Notes under the pieces: generated by a model | What the model saw: the letters and a program-made list of their open reading frames with translations, nothing else | The model's database searches: none | Told to the model about the DNA's origin: nothing | Made by a program: the position numbers and the translations under genes | Shown here: positions 1-7,084 of the stretch, in pieces | Position numbering within the stretch: position 1 is the stretch's first letter | Layout: each line of letters begins with the position of its first letter | Assembly: GCA_052387815.1 (NCBI GenBank) | Contig: JBQTIU010000109.1 | Location: forward strand, 1 to 44,128 | Reading direction: 5' to 3' | Source: JBQTIU01 sp052387815 | Lineage (GTDB): Bacteria; Pseudomonadota; Alphaproteobacteria; CACIAM-22H2 | DNA: 44,128 nucleotides

Positions 1-2006
1 GTGGGACTCTCGCGCCCGTTGCAGTCGACGCCGGCGTTGGGGTCCGGCCGGCCGGGAGGGCGCGCGCCGCCGCCGCCGACGCTGAAGGGGAACGTGATCG
101 AGTTGCCGAACCCGTAGGCGAAGAACAGCTTCGGCACCGAGAAAACGACGTCGTCCGCGCGGATCCCCAGGACATGCTTGCCATAGCTTTCATAGGTATA
201 AAGCATGTCATGGTGGAGATGGACCACGCCTTTCGGCCGCCCGGTCGTGCCGGAGCTGTACATCCAGAACGCCATGTCGTCCCGGCTGGTGTCGGCGGCG
301 TCGAGATCGGGGGATGCGGCCGCGGTCCACGCCTGCCAATCGAGCGTGCGGACGCCGATCTCGTGCGAAGGCTCGCCGACGCAGACGACGCAACCGAGCG
401 ATGGACATTGCCGGCCCGCGTCCCGGAGCAGCCCAACCAGCCGGCCCTCGACGATCGCCACCGGCGCTTGACCATCCTGGATGAAGTATTCCAGCAAGTC
501 CTTGGTGGAGAGCGTGTTCGTGAGGACGGGGACAAACCCCGCCTTGAGCGCGCCGAAGATCGCGCCCGCATAGACGGGCGTGTCGTCGAGAACGAGAAGC
601 ACGCGTTCGCCGCGCCCGAGCCCCAGCCCGATGAGGGCCCGTCCGATGCGGTTGGCAAGCGCGCACAGCTCGCCATAGGTCGTTGTCTTGCCGTTGCAAT
701 AAATTGCCGCCTTGGCCGCGCGACCGGCCTCGAGGTTGCGGAACAGGATGTCGCTCGCGTTGTAGCGCTGGGGCGGCGAAAAACCGATCTCGCGCGCCCC
801 GGGACTGTCGTCGCCAAGCGCATCGACGGGCGCATCCGCCGGCGAGGCGGCTATCCTCGAGCCGGCCGGCGGCGCCTTTGCCGCCCGATGCGCGTCGAAG
901 CCCGCCATGAATCGCGGCGCGATTTTCCGCAAGCCGGGCTCGTCCACCCGACCCGTGCGAGTCATATAGCTGTATACGAGATCGTGCGGATCGAGATGCA
1001 TGATCTCATGGAAGCGCTCGTACCACATGGCGCTGTTGGCGGCCGCGCGCAGGAGCTTGTCGACGATCGGCCGCCGCGTCTCTTCGAACCGGGCCAGCGC
1101 CCGCTTCACCGCCGGACCCGCGTCGCGAAACGCGCTGTAGAGGGCCAGCGCATCCTCCATGGCCAGACGCGTCCCCGACCCGATCGAGAAATGGACCGTG
1201 CGCAGGGCGTCGCCGATCAGCACCAATTTGTCGTGGCGCCAGTTGTCATTGGTGAGGATCGGGAAGCTGCGCCACATCGATTTGTTGTCGATCAGGCGAT
1301 GGCCGCCGAGGTCCGGAGCGAAGACCTGCTCGCAGTAGCGCCGGCTTTCATCGTCGCGCATGCGGGCGAACCCGGCACGGTCCCAGGTCCCGGCATCGCA
1401 TTCGACGATGAAGGTGCTCATCTCCGGGCTGTAGCGATAGTGATGGGCGACGAAGGCGCCGTCGGCGTTGGTCCGGAACGTCAGCGTCAGCGTTTCGAAC
1501 CATTGCCGCGTGCCGTACCAAGCGAACTTGTTCGACAGGACCTGCCGCTTGGGCCTAAAAAATCGCGCATGGATCTCGCGGACGATCGAACCGGCGCCGT
1601 CGGCGCCGACCACGAGGTCGTAATCCCCGAAACGGTCGAGGCCGTCGACCCGTTTGCCGAACTCGATGGCGATGCCTGCGGCCCGGCAGGCGTCGTGAAA
1701 AAGCCTGAGAAGCTCGAGGCGACCCATGGCCGCGAAGCCGTTGCCATCGATCGGGATGCGCCGATCGCGGTGGACGATCGCGAGGTCGTCCCAGGCCTCC
1801 GCCTTCGGGGTGATCAACTGATAGGTCTCGGGGTCTCCGGCCTCATGAAAGGCCAGCGCCTTTTCCGAGAACACGACGCCGAAGCCGTAGGTCGCGCCGG
1901 CGGCATTCTGCTCGACGACCACGATGTCGTGGCCCGGGTCGAGCTTCTTCATCAGAAGCGCAAAATAGAGGCCGGCCGGGCCGCCCCCGATGACGGCTAT
2001 CCGCAT
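1..2006 (-). CDS. Aryl-CoA hydroxylase / aryl-CoA ligase fusion (3' end outside window)
   Basis: One uninterrupted leftward frame begins at ATG 2004-2006 and is still open at base 1, giving at least 668 residues. Residues 1-367 form an FAD monooxygenase: the Rossmann motif GGGPAGLYFA (7-16), GADGAGS (134-140) and GDALRTVHFSIGSGTRLA (265-282). This resembles the hydroxylase half of anthraniloyl-CoA monooxygenase and salicylyl-CoA 5-hydroxylase. A linker rich in Ala, Pro and Asp (about 375-411) follows. Then comes the N-terminal part of a benzoate-CoA-ligase-type AMP-forming enzyme: RYNASDILFRN near 414, the P-loop YSSGTTGRPKG from 583, and KLFFAYGFGNS. I infer that a benzoate-like acid is activated to its CoA thioester and then ring-hydroxylated by the same protein. 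The substrate is unknown; salicylate, anthranilate and benzoate are candidates. The ligase's C-terminal half lies outside the window. An internal ATG at 908 is in frame but lies inside the hydroxylase's C-terminal region, so a separate ligase start there is less likely. Confidence 0.85.
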   Translation of the reverse strand, partial: MRIAVIGGGPAGLYFALLMKKLDPGHDIVVVEQNAAGATYGFGVVFSEKALAFHEAGDPETYQLITPKAEAWDDLAIVHRDRRIPIDGNGFAAMGRLELLRLFHDACRAAGIAIEFGKRVDGLDRFGDYDLVVGADGAGSIVREIHARFFRPKRQVLSNKFAWYGTRQWFETLTLTFRTNADGAFVAHHYRYSPEMSTFIVECDAGTWDRAGFARMRDDESRRYCEQVFAPDLGGHRLIDNKSMWRSFPILTNDNWRHDKLVLIGDALRTVHFSIGSGTRLAMEDALALYSAFRDAGPAVKRALARFEETRRPIVDKLLRAAANSAMWYERFHEIMHLDPHDLVYSYMTRTGRVDEPGLRKIAPRFMAGFDAHRAAKAPPAGSRIAASPADAPVDALGDDSPGAREIGFSPPQRYNASDILFRNLEAGRAAKAAIYCNGKTTTYGELCALANRIGRALIGLGLGRGERVLLVLDDTPVYAGAIFGALKAGFVPVLTNTLSTKDLLEYFIQDGQAPVAIVEGRLVGLLRDAGRQCPSLGCVVCVGEPSHEIGVRTLDWQAWTAAASPDLDAADTSRDDMAFWMYSSGTTGRPKGVVHLHHDMLYTYESYGKHVLGIRADDVVFSVPKLFFAYGFGNSITFPFSVGGGGARPPGRPDPNAGVDCNGRESP

Positions 2007-2111
2007 GGCGCCCTCGAAACGAAGCTTGTCCGGCAGGAGAGCTCCGATGGTTGTGCGAGCTTAGCGACGTCCGTGAGGGCGGTCCAGCGCGGAGGATTCG
2101 ACCCCCAGGGG

Positions 2112-2190
2112 AATCTGGAGGCTTCAATGAGGTCGCGTCGTTGCGACCCGCCACGACCGGACCGCGCGACCTCACAGAAGCCTCCAGATT
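2112..2190. repeat. Long imperfect palindrome in a divergent intergenic region
   Basis: The 400 bases between the leftward fusion gene (start 2006) and the rightward binding-protein gene (start 2407) hold no convincing gene. They contain an inverted repeat with 26-base arms at 2112-2137 and 2165-2190. The arms match except for two adjacent bases and flank a 27-base spacer. The outer arm reads AATCTGGAGGCTTC. There is no T-run, so it does not look like an intrinsic terminator. It may be a REP/MITE-like element or a structured leader. The rest of the interval holds the promoter at 2323-2351. Confidence 0.6.
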
Positions 2191-2322
2191 CGTCACCGTG
2201 ACCGTTGTGATTCGAAAGCTGCGGATAAATTCCAAATGCGATACCCCTGATTCGACCTCCCCACCCAACCCACCCGCGCACTTGCGCGAGGAGGAAAGGG
2301 TGGGGGCCATGGTGGTGCGCCA

Positions 2323-2351
2323 TTGAAGCGCGGCCGGCCTCGGCGTATAAT
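2323..2351 (+). promoter_or_regulatory. Sigma-70-type promoter for the ABC importer operon
   Basis: TTGAAG (2323-2328) and TATAAT (2346-2351) are separated by exactly 17 bases, a near-consensus housekeeping promoter. It lies about 55 bases before the binding-protein start at 2407 and points into that operon. Confidence 0.6.
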
Positions 2352-2406
2352 GCCCGATGCGATCCCTAGAGGTATTCGAAATCACGCCTCAGCTATGGAG
2401 GAAACC

Positions 2407-3408
2407 ATGGTCGTAAAACGCAGAGCCGTGCTCGCGGCCCTCGCCCTTGCGGCGAGCGCGAGTTTCCTGGCCGGCCCCGCCGCCGCCCAGGACCGTCCGA
2501 TCCGTGTCGCGGTCGGCGACATCGCGTCGATCGAGATCCTGCACATGCTCATCGCCTTCGAGCGCGCCAAGCAGCGCGGCCTCAAATTCGACATCACCTA
2601 TTTCAAGGCCGAGGACATCGCCACCCAGGCGGTGATCAACGGCCAGGCCGATATCGGGGTGGGCACGCCCTACCCGGTGCAGCAAAAGACGCGGGCGCCG
2701 ATCCGCATCTTCTACCAGCTCGTCAAGCTGCGCTTCAACCCGGTGGTCAGCGGCGCGCATTACAAGACCTGGAAGGACCTCGACGGCCAGGACATGGTCG
2801 TCCACACGCGCGGCTCGGGCACCGAGGCGATGGCGAAGCTGATGGCCAAGCAACACGGCATCGCCTACAAGAGCCTCAGCTACGTTCCGGGGTCGGAGGT
2901 CCGCGGTGTGGCGCTGCTCCAAGGGAACATCCGCGCGACCTTCCTCGACAACACCAACACCAAGCTCGTGCTGCGCGAGGCGCCCGGCAAGTTCGTCGTG
3001 CTGCCGATCACCGGCGTCAGTGCGACCGATGAGTCGCTGTTCGCGACGCTCGACTACATCCAGAAGAACCCGCAGGTCATCCAGACGCTGACCGACGAGC
3101 TGGTGCCGGTGTGGCGCGCGGTCCTCAAGGATCAGACCTACGTGGTCGCGGAGCGCGCGAAGTACAAGCTCTTGCCCGATCTGCCGGCCAATCTCGAAGG
3201 CGAGGTCGTCCCGTATTTCAAGGACGCGGTGGAGGCCGGCATCCTGCCGCCCAACGGCGGCGGCGAGCGGGCGGCGCGCGACGACTTCGCGTTCTACACG
3301 CTCGCAGGCCAGCTCCAGGGCAGCGCCGACGACCTCAAGGTCGCGGATTTCTGGTACCTCGACGCCCTCAACCGGACGCTCGATCGCCTGGGCCGACTGC
3401 CCGAGTAG
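2407..3408 (+). CDS. ABC transporter substrate-binding protein (TauA/NMT1 type)
   Basis: A 333-residue periplasmic binding protein. The start at 2407 is chosen because a GGAGG-like site overlaps the preceding ATG at 2395, and because the protein then begins with a normal signal peptide: MVVKRRAVL, an Ala-rich core and a cleavage site near AAAQD. The mature part has the two-lobed NMT1/TauA pattern, with INGQADIGVGTPY in lobe 1 and SYVPGSEVRGVALLQGNI at the hinge. It should deliver solute to the two permeases and the ATPase encoded just downstream. The ligand cannot be read from sequence. Taurine, nitrate and aliphatic sulfonate importers share this fold, and the M20 gene at the operon's end hints at an amide or N-acyl compound. 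Confidence 0.85.
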   Translation: MVVKRRAVLAALALAASASFLAGPAAAQDRPIRVAVGDIASIEILHMLIAFERAKQRGLKFDITYFKAEDIATQAVINGQADIGVGTPYPVQQKTRAPIRIFYQLVKLRFNPVVSGAHYKTWKDLDGQDMVVHTRGSGTEAMAKLMAKQHGIAYKSLSYVPGSEVRGVALLQGNIRATFLDNTNTKLVLREAPGKFVVLPITGVSATDESLFATLDYIQKNPQVIQTLTDELVPVWRAVLKDQTYVVAERAKYKLLPDLPANLEGEVVPYFKDAVEAGILPPNGGGERAARDDFAFYTLAGQLQGSADDLKVADFWYLDALNRTLDRLGRLPE

Positions 3409-3434
3409 GGGCCCCTGGGCAAAACAGACGACAT

Positions 3435-3469
3435 CACCGGCCGGGCGCTCGCTGATCGCCCGGCCGGTG
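3435..3469 (+). promoter_or_regulatory. Perfect intercistronic hairpin after the binding-protein gene
   Basis: CACCGGCCGGGCG (3435-3447) and its exact complement CGCCCGGCCGGTG (3457-3469) form a 13-bp GC stem with a 9-base loop. No T-run follows. Such hairpins between a binding-protein gene and its permease gene commonly protect the upstream mRNA or partly terminate it, so binding protein is made in excess. That role is an inference here. Confidence 0.65.
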
Positions 3470-3492
3470 CGCGGTGGCGAGCCGCCGACGGC

Positions 3493-4242
3493 ATGGTCGT
3501 GTGGCGCTTGGCCTCGATCGCGCTCGTGGCCGGGGCCTGGGAGGTCGGCGGCCGAATCCCCTTGAGCTTCGCTTTCCCGCCGTTCAGCGACACCGCGCTC
3601 GCGCTGTGGGCGATGATCTGGGACGGCGCTCTGGCCAAGGCCTATGCCTCGACCTTGCAGCCGCTGGTCATCGGACTGCTCATCTCGGCGGCGGCCGGCG
3701 TGGGATTCGGCGTGGCGATGGGGCTGTCGCGCGTTTCCGAATGGCTGCTCGCGCCGGTCTTCATCATTCTGCAGGCGGCGCCGGTGGCGGCGTTCATCCC
3801 GCTCATCACCTATGTGTACGGCATCGGCCTCACCGCCAAGGTGGTCGCCGTTTGCCTGCTCTCAGGCCCGCTCATCGTCCTCAACTCCTACCGCGGCATC
3901 CGCAATGCCGACGCCGCGCTCATCGAGATGTCGAGGTCCTTTCAGGCAACGCGCCGGCAGGAGGTCGTCAAGATCGTCCTCCCGCACGCCAGCCCGGTCA
4001 TCTTCGCGGGCCTGCGCCTGGGCGTGGCCGGCGGCTTCATCGGCGTCGTGCTCGCCGAGCTGCTGATCACGCCGACCGGCATCGGCGATCTCATCACCTA
4101 TCACCGGTCGGTGGCCGACTATCCGGAAATGTTCGCGGCGATCCTGTCGATCATCCTCTTTGCCGCGGTGACGGTCGGCCTCTTGGAGCGCACCGAGACG
4201 GTCCTGTTTCGGCCCGAGCGGCGCGCGAAAGAGCAAGAATAA
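3493..4242 (+). CDS. ABC transporter permease (SsuC/TauC type), first copy
   Basis: A 249-residue inner-membrane permease with about six hydrophobic segments. The EAA-loop region reads SYRGIRNADAALIEMSRSF, followed by KIVLPHASPVIFAGLRLG, as in the BPD_transp_1 family of taurine, sulfonate and nitrate importers. ATG 3493 is the first standard start in frame. The frame stays open upstream through the hairpin at 3435-3469 but contains no ATG or GTG there, and the ribosome site before 3493 is weak. The stop codon TAATG shares its last A with the ATG of the ATPase gene, so translation is probably coupled. Confidence 0.87.
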   Translation: MVVWRLASIALVAGAWEVGGRIPLSFAFPPFSDTALALWAMIWDGALAKAYASTLQPLVIGLLISAAAGVGFGVAMGLSRVSEWLLAPVFIILQAAPVAAFIPLITYVYGIGLTAKVVAVCLLSGPLIVLNSYRGIRNADAALIEMSRSFQATRRQEVVKIVLPHASPVIFAGLRLGVAGGFIGVVLAELLITPTGIGDLITYHRSVADYPEMFAAILSIILFAAVTVGLLERTETVLFRPERRAKEQE

Positions 4243-5039
4243 TGAGGGCGGACGATGTCGCGACCCGCGCGGCTCCGCGCGATGAGGTCGTCGTCGAGCT
4301 CAGGGGTATCGCCAAGCACTACCCCGGCGGCGTCGAGGCGCTGCGCGATATCGACCTCGATATTCCCGCCGGCCGGTTGACCTCGCTCTTGGGGCCGAGC
4401 GGCTGCGGCAAGACCACGCTCCTCAAAATCATCGCCGGGCTCATCGAGGCGAGCCGCGGCGAGGTCCGGGTCAAGGGCAAGCTGGTCGCGGGACCGGGTC
4501 CCGAGCGGGCCTTCGTGTTCCAGGATTTCGCCTTGATGCCGTGGGCGAGCGCGCTCCGCAACGTGGCGTTCGGCCTCGAGCTCAAGGGGGTGCCGGCAAG
4601 AGAGCGGCACGAGATCGCGCGAGGCTACATCGACAAGGTCGGTCTCGGCGGATTCGAGAACCGCTACCCGCACGAGCTGTCGGGGGGAATGCGCCAGCGG
4701 GTCGGTCTGGCGCGCGCGCTCGCCGTCAATGCCGACATCCTGCTCATGGACGAGCCGTTCTCCGCCGTCGACGAACAGACGCGGCGCAAGTTCCAGGAAG
4801 ACCTCGTCCGCCTTTTGTCCGTCGAAAAGAAGACCGTGATCTTCGTCACCCACAGCATCGAGGAGGCGGTCTTCGTTTCGGATCGCATCGTGCTTTTAAC
4901 CCCGCGCCCCGGCCGGGTGTCCGACACCATCCGGCTCGACCTCGAACGCAGCCATGCGCCAGAAGATTTGCGCCGCGACAAGCGCTACCTCGACACCGTC
5001 GAGGAAATCTGGCAGGGCCTCCGGCGTTATCTGGAGTGA
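4242..5039 (+). CDS. ABC transporter ATP-binding protein (SsuB/TauB type)
   Basis: A 265-residue cytoplasmic ATPase powering the importer. All nucleotide-binding motifs are present in order: Walker A GPSGCGKTT, Q-loop VFQDFALMPW, signature LSGGMRQR, Walker B ILLMDEPF and switch VTHSIEEA. This is the usual arrangement for nitrate/sulfonate/taurine-type importers. The start at 4242 overlaps the previous stop by one base. A longer open frame begins upstream at 3474 but would run antiparallel to nothing real and overlap the permease gene, so the short start is preferred. Confidence 0.92.
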   Translation: MRADDVATRAAPRDEVVVELRGIAKHYPGGVEALRDIDLDIPAGRLTSLLGPSGCGKTTLLKIIAGLIEASRGEVRVKGKLVAGPGPERAFVFQDFALMPWASALRNVAFGLELKGVPARERHEIARGYIDKVGLGGFENRYPHELSGGMRQRVGLARALAVNADILLMDEPFSAVDEQTRRKFQEDLVRLLSVEKKTVIFVTHSIEEAVFVSDRIVLLTPRPGRVSDTIRLDLERSHAPEDLRRDKRYLDTVEEIWQGLRRYLE

Positions 5040-5046
5040 AGGGCCC

Positions 5047-5802
5047 ATGAAGATCCTCGGGCTCCGCGTGCCGATGGCGTTCTCGCTGCTGTTGTGGTTC
5101 GCTCTCTGGGAGGTCGTCGGGCAGGCGCGCATCGTGTTCCTGGTGCCGCCCTTCTCCGAGGTCCTGGTCGCCATGCGCGACCTCGTCACGACCTCGAAAT
5201 TCCTTGCCGCCGCCGCCGACACCCTGGTCGCCTTCGCGGCCGGGATGGGGCTCGCGATCGCGCTCGGCGTTGCGGTCGGCATGGCTATGGGTCGGGTTGC
5301 GGCCGCCGAGCGCCTGCTCGGCATGTGGGTCAACGTGTTCTCAAGCGCCCCCTTGACCGCGCTGGTGCCGGCGCTCATGGCCCTCATCGGCTTCGGGCAG
5401 CCGACCGTGATCGCGACGGTCGTCCTGTTCGCCATTTGGGTGATCGTTCTCGACACCTGCGCCGGCGTCAAGCACGCGAGCCCGTCGCTCATCGACATGG
5501 CGCGCTCGTTCGGCGCCGGGCGCGTCGACCTCTACGCCAAGATCCTGGTCTGGGCGGCGCTGCCGGAAATCCTGGCCGGCGTCCGGCTGGGCCTGATCCG
5601 CGGCGTCAAGGGCGTGATCATCGGCCAGCTCCTGATCGCGATCCTGGGCTTGGGCGAGCTGTTCGAGGTCTATTCCCGCAACTTCCTGATGGCGGAGTTT
5701 TGGGCGCTGACCGTCCTGGTCTTCGCCTTCGCCCTGTTGCTGTCGGAAGGCGTAGGCCTCGTCGAACGGCGGATCGAGTATTACGCGCGCTCGCGCGGCT
5801 GA
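5047..5802 (+). CDS. ABC transporter permease, second copy
   Basis: A 251-residue BPD_transp_1 permease starting MKILGLRVPMAF, seven bases after the ATPase stop. It has about six hydrophobic segments and an EAA-like loop, HASPSLIDMARSFGAGRVDLYAKI. It is clearly a divergent paralogue of the permease at 3493, so the transporter probably works as a heterodimer of two permeases with one ATPase type. The open frame extends back to 4954, but that stretch lies inside the ATPase gene. Confidence 0.87.
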   Translation: MKILGLRVPMAFSLLLWFALWEVVGQARIVFLVPPFSEVLVAMRDLVTTSKFLAAAADTLVAFAAGMGLAIALGVAVGMAMGRVAAAERLLGMWVNVFSSAPLTALVPALMALIGFGQPTVIATVVLFAIWVIVLDTCAGVKHASPSLIDMARSFGAGRVDLYAKILVWAALPEILAGVRLGLIRGVKGVIIGQLLIAILGLGELFEVYSRNFLMAEFWALTVLVFAFALLLSEGVGLVERRIEYYARSRG

Positions 5803-5806
5803 GGTG

Positions 5807-6973
5807 ATGGAAACGACCGCGATCGATGAAACGCTGGCCGGCCGGCTCGTCGCCATCCTGTCCGAGCTCATCGCCATTCCCTCGCCCTATCCGCCGGGCG
5901 ACAGCGTCGCCATCGCCGCCTACGCCGCCGAGCGCCTCAGGAATGCCGGATACCGCGTCGACATCGCGACCCGCAGGAAGGGCGTCGACAACGTGATCGC
6001 GAAGCTGGGATCGGGGCGGCCGCGCGTGGTCTTCAACGCGCACCTCGACACGGTCGGCGTGGGAGATCGCACCCTGTGGACCACCGACCCGTTCGCGGCC
6101 GCGGTCCGCCAAGGCCAAGTCATCGGACTCGGCGCCGCCAACTGCAAGGGCAGCATGGCCGTCCAGCTCTGGCTCGCCGAGGAGCTGGTGCGCGCGGGCG
6201 GCCCGCAGCGGGGCGAGGTCGCTTTCACGTTCGTCGCCGACGAGGAGAACCTCGGCCCCGACGGCACCGCCTTCCTGCGCGAGGCGGGCTACGTCAAGCC
6301 CGACACCTTGATCGTCGGCGCACCGACCGACAACGAGCCGATCGTCGCCGAGCGTGGCGTGCTGTGGGCCAGGATCACCTCCACCGGGCGGGCCGCCCAT
6401 GCCGGCAACCCGGCGGCCGGCGACAACGCGATCCTGCGCATGGTCCGCATCGTCGGCTCGCTCGAGGCGAACCTCGCGCCGAAGCTCGTCTCGCGCCGCG
6501 AGGGGCCGATGCAATCGACGATCAATCTCGGCCTCATCAAGGGCGGCGAGAACACCAACGTCGTGCCGGCCGCCTGCATGGCCGAGATCGACCGCCGGCT
6601 GCTGCCGGGCGAAGACGTCCGCACCGCCTTCGCGGAGCTCGCGCGGGCGGTTCGGGAGGCGGGCGAGCCCGAGAGCAGCTTCAAGATCGAGTTTCTGACC
6701 GGCACCAACGGCTTCCATGCGCCGGCCGGCGGCCAGGGCATCGCCGCCTGGTCGGCGGAGATCGAGGCGCGGACCGGCGCCAAGCCCAAGTTCCGCAACG
6801 CGCTGGGGGCGAGCGACGGGCGCTATTTCGCCGACGACGGCATCGAGATCATCGTCTTCGGCCCGGGCTCGGATGCGCAGGGGCACGCCACCAACGAGGC
6901 GATCCCGGTCGAGCAGATGGTCGCGGCGGCGCGCATCCAGAAGGGCGCGCTCGACCGCCTGGTCGGGTCGTAG
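5807..6973 (+). CDS. M20-family amidohydrolase/deacylase-like protein with altered metal ligands
   Basis: A 388-residue member of the ArgE/DapE/CPG2 (M20) family, starting four bases after the permease stop; a GTG at 5804 is an alternative start. Visible landmarks are NAHLDTVGVGD (His79, Asp81), the catalytic Glu pair in DEENLG (146-147), the dimer-domain motif GRAAHAGNP (His198) and a C-terminal GHATNEAIP. Two expected metal ligands differ. The bridging Asp of the usual GxGxxDMKGG motif is Asn112 here (GLGAANCKGS), and the usual GEPT Glu is Ala (GAPTDN, 171-176). Family members remove acyl groups from amino acids or cleave small peptides. Its place at the end of the importer operon suggests it acts on the imported compound. 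The TAG stop is part of a GTAGGGGCGGG repeat. Confidence 0.8.
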   Translation: METTAIDETLAGRLVAILSELIAIPSPYPPGDSVAIAAYAAERLRNAGYRVDIATRRKGVDNVIAKLGSGRPRVVFNAHLDTVGVGDRTLWTTDPFAAAVRQGQVIGLGAANCKGSMAVQLWLAEELVRAGGPQRGEVAFTFVADEENLGPDGTAFLREAGYVKPDTLIVGAPTDNEPIVAERGVLWARITSTGRAAHAGNPAAGDNAILRMVRIVGSLEANLAPKLVSRREGPMQSTINLGLIKGGENTNVVPAACMAEIDRRLLPGEDVRTAFAELARAVREAGEPESSFKIEFLTGTNGFHAPAGGQGIAAWSAEIEARTGAKPKFRNALGASDGRYFADDGIEIIVFGPGSDAQGHATNEAIPVEQMVAAARIQKGALDRLVGS

Positions 6974-7015
6974 GGGCGGGCCAGTGACCGGCGGGTTTCG
7001 AACCGGCCCCCCGCG
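6970..7015. repeat. REP-like GC palindrome (degenerate copy)
   Basis: GTAGGGGCGGG at 6970-6980 is followed by CGGGTTTCGAACCGG and a run of C, giving an imperfect hairpin of the same kind seen at 15760-15835 and 32165-32277. It begins at the stop codon of the M20 gene and lies before gabD. Confidence 0.5.
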
Positions 7016-7084
7016 CGTCGGGCTGGATTGCGGCCCGGCGGACCCGCTATACTCGGGTCCTGCCATCAACCGAAGAGGTTTGCC

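Noticed and set aside
174..2201. 675-residue rightward open frame
   Set aside because: It is the antisense shadow of the hydroxylase-ligase fusion. Its sequence has no family pattern and is rich in Arg, Asp and Val as expected of a high-GC shadow.
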